Below are positions 58,987 through 64,000 of a stretch of DNA of 64,000 nt, piece after piece (position 1 is the first letter of the stretch; the number at the start of each line of letters is the position of its first letter). Under the pieces are notes generated by a model that ran no database searches, was not told the origin of the DNA, and worked only from the letters and a program-made list of their open reading frames with translations. This stretch comes from Plasmodiophora brassicae (Eukaryota; Endomyxa: Phytomyxea; Phytomyxea; Plasmodiophorida): the NCBI GenBank assembly GCA_036867785.1, contig CP145413.1, positions 1-64,000 on the forward strand, written 5' to 3'. Position numbers and translations under genes: made by a program.

Positions 58987-60747
58987 ATGACGACGACCAG
59001 GCCGATCGATATGGTCGTGTTCGGGGCGACCGGGTTCACAGGGCGGCACGTCGTCGCGTACGTGAAGTCGCTGAACGACGCGTCGCTGACCGTCGGCATT
59101 GCTGGGCGCTCCCTGGCCGCCCTGCAAGGTGCGGGGCGCGCGCAGCCGCCGCGCCCAGCCCGCGTTGCTGACCGGCCTTGTTGCTGTAGGTGTTGCGAAG
59201 CAGGTCGGTATCGACTGGCCTGTTCTCGTTGCAGATGTCAACGATCACAAGGCGCTGGTGGCAATGGCACGGCAGGCCACAGTTGTCGTCAACTGTGTGG
59301 GCCCGGTATCGTCCCGCGTGACGCCACCTCCCGGCGCCCCGCTCTGATTCCTCGACTGCGGTCAGTTCCGGTTCTCTGGGCGTCAAGTGGTCGCCGCGTG
59401 TATCGAGGCGGGCACACACTACGTGGACATCAGCGGGGAGCCCGAGTTCCTCGAGTCGGTCCAGCTGGAGTTCGACGAGGAGGCGCAACGACGCCAGGTC
59501 GTCGTGGTCGGATCGTGCGGGTTCGACTCGGTGCCCAGTGACATTGGCGCTCTGTTCGTGCGCCAGGAGCTTGCGAAGCGCGGTGCCACGACCGTCGCTT
59601 CGGTATCCCCATAATCCTCCTCGCGCTTTCCTGCGGGTCGCGTTCTGCTGATACCTCGACCAGATTGAATGCTTCATTGCGTTACGAAGCGGGCCGGCCG
59701 GCTACGTAATCAACTTTGCCACTTACGAGTCGGCCGTGTTCGGGATCGCCAATGCCGGCAACCTTCGCAAGGTTCGCTCGTGCGAGCGCCTCGTGCGGCT
59801 CCACGTTTGCCCATCTGTGTGCCAATTCAGATCCGTCGGGCGTCGTCCGCCAAACCGTCGTACGCCAGGTTGGATATCGTTGGCCCAAAGGTCCCAGTCC
59901 GGTCGCCGTACTATTTCGACGAGCGCGTTGGCCACTGGGCCGTCCCGTCCGTATTGTCGCCCGTCGAGGGCCCGCCTGCATCGCGTTTCTGACGACGACC
60001 GGTGCTAGGTTCGTCGGATCCGATGCGTCTGTTGTGCGTCGAACGGCAGCGTCTGGCGCGTGGGCTGCTAGCGGTATCTGCATTGCAGAGCGGGGGTGCT
60101 CCACGTATCATTGACAGTGGCCCGGTTGGCAGATTCGGCGCCGCCCTGCGCTCAGTTCGTCCCGTACCTGGCGATATCGTCCACGGTCTGGCTGTGCCTG
60201 TACCTGCTGCTCGGTTCCGTTTTCAGCGTCCTCGCCAGGTTCCGCTGGGGGCGGTACCTTCTCCTGAAGGTCCGTTCACAGGGGGCGAACGGGTTGTGCC
60301 CCGGCGAACCCATCTGACGTGTCGGCTGGAAGTTCCCCTCCGTTTTCTCGGCCGGCCTGGTGTCGCGCCAAGGTCCAACGGAGCAGCAGGTCAAGGGCAC
60401 GCGATTCGCCTTGACGTTCTTCGGCAAGGGCTACTCCAAAGACGCCCCGACGGGCAACCCTCCGGACGTTGACGTCAAGGCCGTTTGTGAGGGGCCGGAT
60501 CCCGGGTTCGTGCGATCACCGGCGCGCGCGTTCGCATCGTGTGCACCATCGCCTGACACGGTTGCCCCCGGGCAGGTACCGCGCCACGTCGATCGCCGTC
60601 GTCCAATGCGCTCTGGTGATCTGCCGCGAGAAGGCCACCATGCCGACCCAAGGCGGCGTCCTGACGCCCGGGGCGGCCTTCCTCGGCACGTCCCTGATCG
60701 ACCGCCTCCACCGGAACGGCATCACGTTCACGACCGCCTCGAAATGA
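58987..60747 (+). CDS. SCCPDH: Saccharopine-dehydrogenase-like oxidoreductase
   Basis: NAD(P)-binding membrane-associated oxidoreductase of the SCCPDH/trans-acting enoyl reductase family; substrate unknown. Nine exons (58987-59128, 59190-59305, 59366-59602, 59664-59771, 59831-59946, 60009-60073, 60118-60269, 60333-60505, 60576-60747) join in frame to 426 aa, the usual family length. Order: Rossmann start DMVVFGATGFTGRHV, VVNCVGPFRFSGRQVV, ACIEAGTHYVDISGEPEFL, GSCGFDSVPSDIG, FATYESAVFGIANA, AVPFVGSDASVVRRT, a hydrophobic helix YLAISSTVWLCLYLLLGSV, GPTEQQVKGTRFALTFFGKG, and C-terminal GGVLTPGAAFLGTSL. Its 5' end is 240 bp from the divergent PPR gene, so a shared promoter is likely. Confidence 0.93.
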
Positions 60748-61018
60748 CCGGTCAGGGCTCGCGACGCAGGGTCGTACTACTGCTGCCACTGCTACTACTA
60801 CACCTGAGGGGCGTCAGCACACCTTGCTAGATGGACGTTATCGTGGTACATTGGCGTCCCCCGGGCGCGAACCTACCCAGGTGGCTCTCCAGCGCTCGCT
60901 CGGGGGGAGGGGGGCGCTGCCGATCGCCGTGTGGTGGTGGACCTTTCGGTGCGCCGACGAGCGCTCGCCGCCAAGCGCCCATTCGTTCGGTCCGCGTTCG
61001 GCCGCGCCGTCACCCGAT

Positions 61019-64000
61019 ATGCGCGCGCTGAACGACGACGACGACGTGTCCGCCGTCCGCCGATCCTGGCAGCACAAGGCCCTGTCGCGTTGCACCGGTC
61101 GTGGCGGTGCCGTCGTGGTCGTGGCGGCGGGCGTCGCGACCATTGCCGGGTGCCTGCTGCTGCTGCTGTGGATGGCGACCCCGTGTCGATTCGCGCCGAC
61201 GGCGACCGCATCTGGAACGCGCGTGCTGTCGCTGGCGTACACGACGACGACGACGTCCAGGGCGCGTCTGGTGACCGCCGAGCACCTGGCCGTCGTACGG
61301 GACATCGAGGCGCGCATCCGGCGGCATCCCGCCTGCGCCTGCGACGCGGACCCGTGCCCGGCGCCGCCGCCCGCCACGATCGTCAACTACGCGTACCCGA
61401 CCGTGAACGGCACGGCCGTCGTGTTCGACGGGCGTGGCGCCGCCCCGATCCCGATCGCGACCCTCGACGGCATCGTCCAGGCCGGCAACCGCACCGACCT
61501 GTTCGACCGGGCCTGGGCCTCTAACGGGTACACGGCGTCGGCGCTCGTCTCGCGGTTCCACCTGTCGCCATCGACGACGACGACGACGACGTCGCTGATG
61601 CCGCTGGCGGCGCTGGCCAGGTCGCGCGCCACGCCCGACCTGGCCGTCCACGTGACCGGCGGCGACGTCGCGTCGTCGTCGGCGCGCTCGGCCCTGCTCG
61701 ACGACCTGCGCCTGGTCGCCGTCGTCGCCGCCGTCGTCCTGGCCGCCGTCGCCTGCACCGGGCGCCGCCTCCCGCAGATCGCCGCCCTGTCCGTCCTGCT
61801 CGTCGTCGTCGTCGCCCTGCCCATCGTCGGCAGCGTCGTCGGTCGCGCCGACCCCGTCGCCCTCGTCACCGCCCTGTGGATCGCGGCCGCCTTCGCCGTC
61901 GCGTCCCAGGACGCCCTGCTGGCATTGGGCGACGTGCCGGCGTTCACGCGGGCGAACGCGCGCCTGTCGCCCGTCGATCGCATGGCGGCGGCCCTGCGCC
62001 CGCTGCCGTCGCCCGTGCAACGCGCCGCCGCCCTCGCCACGCCGCTGGCCGCCGTCGCCCTGGCCAGCGCCGACCCGCAGACGCAGCGCATCGCCCTGGC
62101 CGCCCTCGCCTGCCTGCCCGTCGTCGGCGTCGTCGCCTGCGTCGTCGAGCCCGTCGCCGTCGTCGTGCTGTGCGGCGGCGGCGGCGCCCGCGCGTCCTCG
62201 TCGCGTGCTCGCCGGGCCTGGCGCCGCGCCATACACCGGACGATCGCCACCAGCAGCAGGCGCCGGTCGGTGATCGGCGCGCCGCTACCCGACCGGTCGT
62301 TCGTCGACCTGCTCGACGCGTTCCTGCCGGACGCCGACGAGTGCCGGCGGCGCCCGGTCCGGCGGCGACGACGTCGCGTCAGGCCCGCGACGACCATGAC
62401 GGTGCGCGTCCTGCGCCGCCTGCACGTCGTGGCCGTCGTCCCTGTCGCGGTCGGCGTCCTGGCCGCTGGCATCGCCCTGACCGACGTCGAGCGGGCGGCG
62501 CGCCCCACGACGTTGCCCGTGACGACGGCCGACCTGGAGGCGGCGCGCGACGTGTTCGACGGCATCGCCGACCCGCCCCCGTCGTCGTCGTCGTCGCGCC
62601 CGGTGCTGGCGACCGTCCTGCAGCAGCCGCCGGGCGACGACGACCATCGGCTGCCGGTGGCGGTGGCCGCGTCCGTCGACGACCTGATCGTGCGGCCCGG
62701 CGCCCCGACGTCCCTGTCGGCGATCCCGGTCGGGACGACGGCCGTCGAGGCGCACTGGTCCTGGCCCGCCTACAACGGGTCGTCGCCGATCGCCTCGTTC
62801 GCCCTGCTGTACCGCGACGACGACGGCGGCGGCGGCGGCCCATGGCGCGTGTACGACGCCGGCGACGCCGACAATGACGGGTCGCTGGCGCGCATCGTCG
62901 GCGGCCTGCGCCCGGCCACGTCGTACGCGTTGCGGGTCGTGGCGCGCAACGCGGCCGGCTTCGGCGTGCCGTCCGACGCCGTCCCCGTCGCCACGTTCGG
63001 CCTGGCGCGACCCGCGCCGCCCGCCCCCACCGGCCTGCGCGTCGCGTACGACGCCGCCGCCAACGCCGTCAACGTCACCTGGGCGCCGGGCGCCGCCAAC
63101 GCGTCGTTCACCCTCGAGATGCGGTCGGCGGCGGCGGCGGACGACGACGACGACGACAAGTACAGCGTCGTGTACGCCGGGTCGGCGCCGGGCACGCGCC
63201 TGACGATGCCGGCCTGCACCGGCCGGGACGCCGTCCGGTACTGGTTCCGGGTGCGCGCCAGCCCGAACGCGTCGTCGGCGGCGTCGGCGCCGTCCGCCCC
63301 GGTCGCCGTCGTCGGCATCCCCGATCGGGTGCCGCTGGCGCCGCCCCGCCCGCGCCTGCTGTCGGCGCCGGGCGACGCCGCCGCCACGCCGATCCGCATC
63401 GGGGCGGGGCGGCCGGCGTGCTGGGCGCCCGGCGACCGCCTGCGCGTCTGGGTCGGCGGCGATGACGACCGGTGGGACGCGCACGACGTCGACGACGACG
63501 GTGGCGTGTTCGCCGACAACGGGACCGGCGGCGCCGCCGCCCCCCGGTCGTACAAGACGGCGAGCGTGAACCGGGCCGGCACCGGGCCCTTCTCCGCCGT
63601 CCTGACGGTGACGCTGGGGAACGCGACGGCGAACGCGACGGTGGCGGCGGCGCTCGAGGGGGAGGCGGCGGGCGGGCGGTTCGACGTGGACGACGGGGCG
63701 GTCCTGCCGCGACGGATCGTGGTGGGCGGGGCGGGCGGCGTCGTCGCCGCCGTCCTGCTGCTGGGGGCGACGCGGCGCTTGTCGCGCGGCGAGCTCCTGG
63801 TCGTCCTGGGCAACGGCGTCGGCGTCGGGGCGGTCGGCGTCGGCGCGGTGCACGCGGCCGGGTACCCGGTCGACCAGGTCAGCGGGACGGTGCTGCCCGC
63901 CGTCGTCGGCATCGCGCTGCACGCCTCCGTCCTGGGCCTGCGGCAGCGCACGGCCCGCCTGGCGCTGGCGACGCTGACGACGACGGCGCTGTCGGTGGCG
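61019..64000 (+). CDS. RND/Patched-like transporter with fibronectin III domains (3'-partial)
   Basis: One frame is open from ATG 61019 to the window end, 994 codons without a stop. Order: polar N-terminus; helix VVVVAAGVATIAGCLLLLLW; extracellular loop with cysteines; a helix bundle (DLRLVAVVAAVVLAAVAC, ALSVLLVVVVALPIVGSVV, ALWIAAAFAVASQDALLAL) arranged like an RND/sterol-sensing half; cytosolic Arg-rich loop; helix HVVAVVPVAVGVLAAGIAL; then an ectodomain with two clear fibronectin III domains (HWSWPAYNGSSPIASFALLY to LRPATSYALRVVARNAAG; the second from VNVTWAPGAANASFTL), perhaps a third; then a second helix bundle, LLVVLGNGVGVGAVGVGAV, cut by the window. Serine, threonine and aspartate homopolymers are frequent. 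The RND call is inference; the FnIII domains are clear. An earlier in-frame start or upstream exon is possible. Confidence 0.75.
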   Translation, partial: MRALNDDDDVSAVRRSWQHKALSRCTGRGGAVVVVAAGVATIAGCLLLLLWMATPCRFAPTATASGTRVLSLAYTTTTTSRARLVTAEHLAVVRDIEARIRRHPACACDADPCPAPPPATIVNYAYPTVNGTAVVFDGRGAAPIPIATLDGIVQAGNRTDLFDRAWASNGYTASALVSRFHLSPSTTTTTTSLMPLAALARSRATPDLAVHVTGGDVASSSARSALLDDLRLVAVVAAVVLAAVACTGRRLPQIAALSVLLVVVVALPIVGSVVGRADPVALVTALWIAAAFAVASQDALLALGDVPAFTRANARLSPVDRMAAALRPLPSPVQRAAALATPLAAVALASADPQTQRIALAALACLPVVGVVACVVEPVAVVVLCGGGGARASSSRARRAWRRAIHRTIATSSRRRSVIGAPLPDRSFVDLLDAFLPDADECRRRPVRRRRRRVRPATTMTVRVLRRLHVVAVVPVAVGVLAAGIALTDVERAARPTTLPVTTADLEAARDVFDGIADPPPSSSSSRPVLATVLQQPPGDDDHRLPVAVAASVDDLIVRPGAPTSLSAIPVGTTAVEAHWSWPAYNGSSPIASFALLYRDDDGGGGGPWRVYDAGDADNDGSLARIVGGLRPATSYALRVVARNAAGFGVPSDAVPVATFGLARPAPPAPTGLRVAYDAAANAVNVTWAPGAANASFTLEMRSAAAADDDDDDKYSVVYAGSAPGTRLTMPACTGRDAVRYWFRVRASPNASSAASAPSAPVAVVGIPDRVPLAPPRPRLLSAPGDAAATPIRIGAGRPACWAPGDRLRVWVGGDDDRWDAHDVDDDGGVFADNGTGGAAAPRSYKTASVNRAGTGPFSAVLTVTLGNATANATVAAALEGEAAGGRFDVDDGAVLPRRIVVGGAGGVVAAVLLLGATRRLSRGELLVVLGNGVGVGAVGVGAVHAAGYPVDQVSGTVLPAVVGIALHASVLGLRQRTARLALATLTTTALSVA

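Noticed and set aside
62285..63922. 545-codon minus-strand frame (and 408- and 392-codon frames nearby)
   Set aside because: Arg/Asp/Gly-rich antisense shadows of the FnIII/RND frame, produced by extreme GC content.

Overview
The window is one chromosome end of a nuclear eukaryotic genome. It opens with about 308 bp of telomeric DNA, mostly CCCTAAAA (TTTTAGGG read outward) with CCCTAAA variants. It then runs through ribosomal DNA into single-copy genes. The organism is probably a unicellular eukaryote. Support comes from short GT-AG introns (about 44-85 nt) with CTAAC/CTGAC-like branch sites, eukaryotic 18S-5.8S-28S order, dispersed intron-free tRNA genes, and genes such as PRMT5, CLPTM1, PCIF1-like, COQ5, RPSA, a DYW-type PPR protein and a RhoGAP. 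The 18S text around V4 looks opisthokont-like to me from memory, but the lineage is not resolved.

Region 1 (1-24,520) holds the telomere and two rDNA units of about 12.88 kb, almost identical and transcribed on the minus strand toward the telomere. Unit 1 lacks the 3' end of its 28S gene because telomere repeats join directly to 28S sequence at 308/309. Unit 2 is complete. Each complete unit carries four group I introns of about 390-500 bp: two in 18S (S943, S1506) and two in 28S (L1921, L2437). All four share the same core and none encodes an endonuclease. The spacers hold a (CA)n tract, a tRNA-like Pol III cassette and a GGAACCGCGACGG-based minisatellite next to the 28S 3' end. The array ends inside a degenerate minisatellite, followed by a 21-bp-arm hairpin.

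Region 2 (25-50 kb) is gene-dense. In order: membrane-anchored trehalase (-), PrsW-like membrane protein (-), a possible PPP1R36-like protein (-), a KEN/D-box mini-protein (+), COQ5 (-), PRMT5 (+), CLPTM1 (-), a zinc-knuckle ORF (-) with a decayed second copy, tRNA-Ile(AAT), a PCIF1-like cap methyltransferase (+), a large beta-rich secreted or membrane protein (-), a coiled-coil protein (+), RPSA (-), two tandem nucleotide-sugar transporters (+) and tRNA-Val(AAC).

Region 3 (50.5-64 kb) becomes steadily more GC-rich. It holds an 11-exon RhoGAP protein with several BAR/F-BAR-like coiled regions (-), a DYW-type PPR protein whose catalytic Glu is Thr (-), a 9-exon saccharopine-dehydrogenase-like oxidoreductase (+), and the start of an RND/Patched-like transporter with fibronectin III domains (+) that runs off the window. 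These are mostly unrelated housekeeping and cell-surface genes; no operon-like pathway is apparent. The points of most interest are the telomere-capped rDNA with its family of sibling introns and the unusual domain architectures at the right end.
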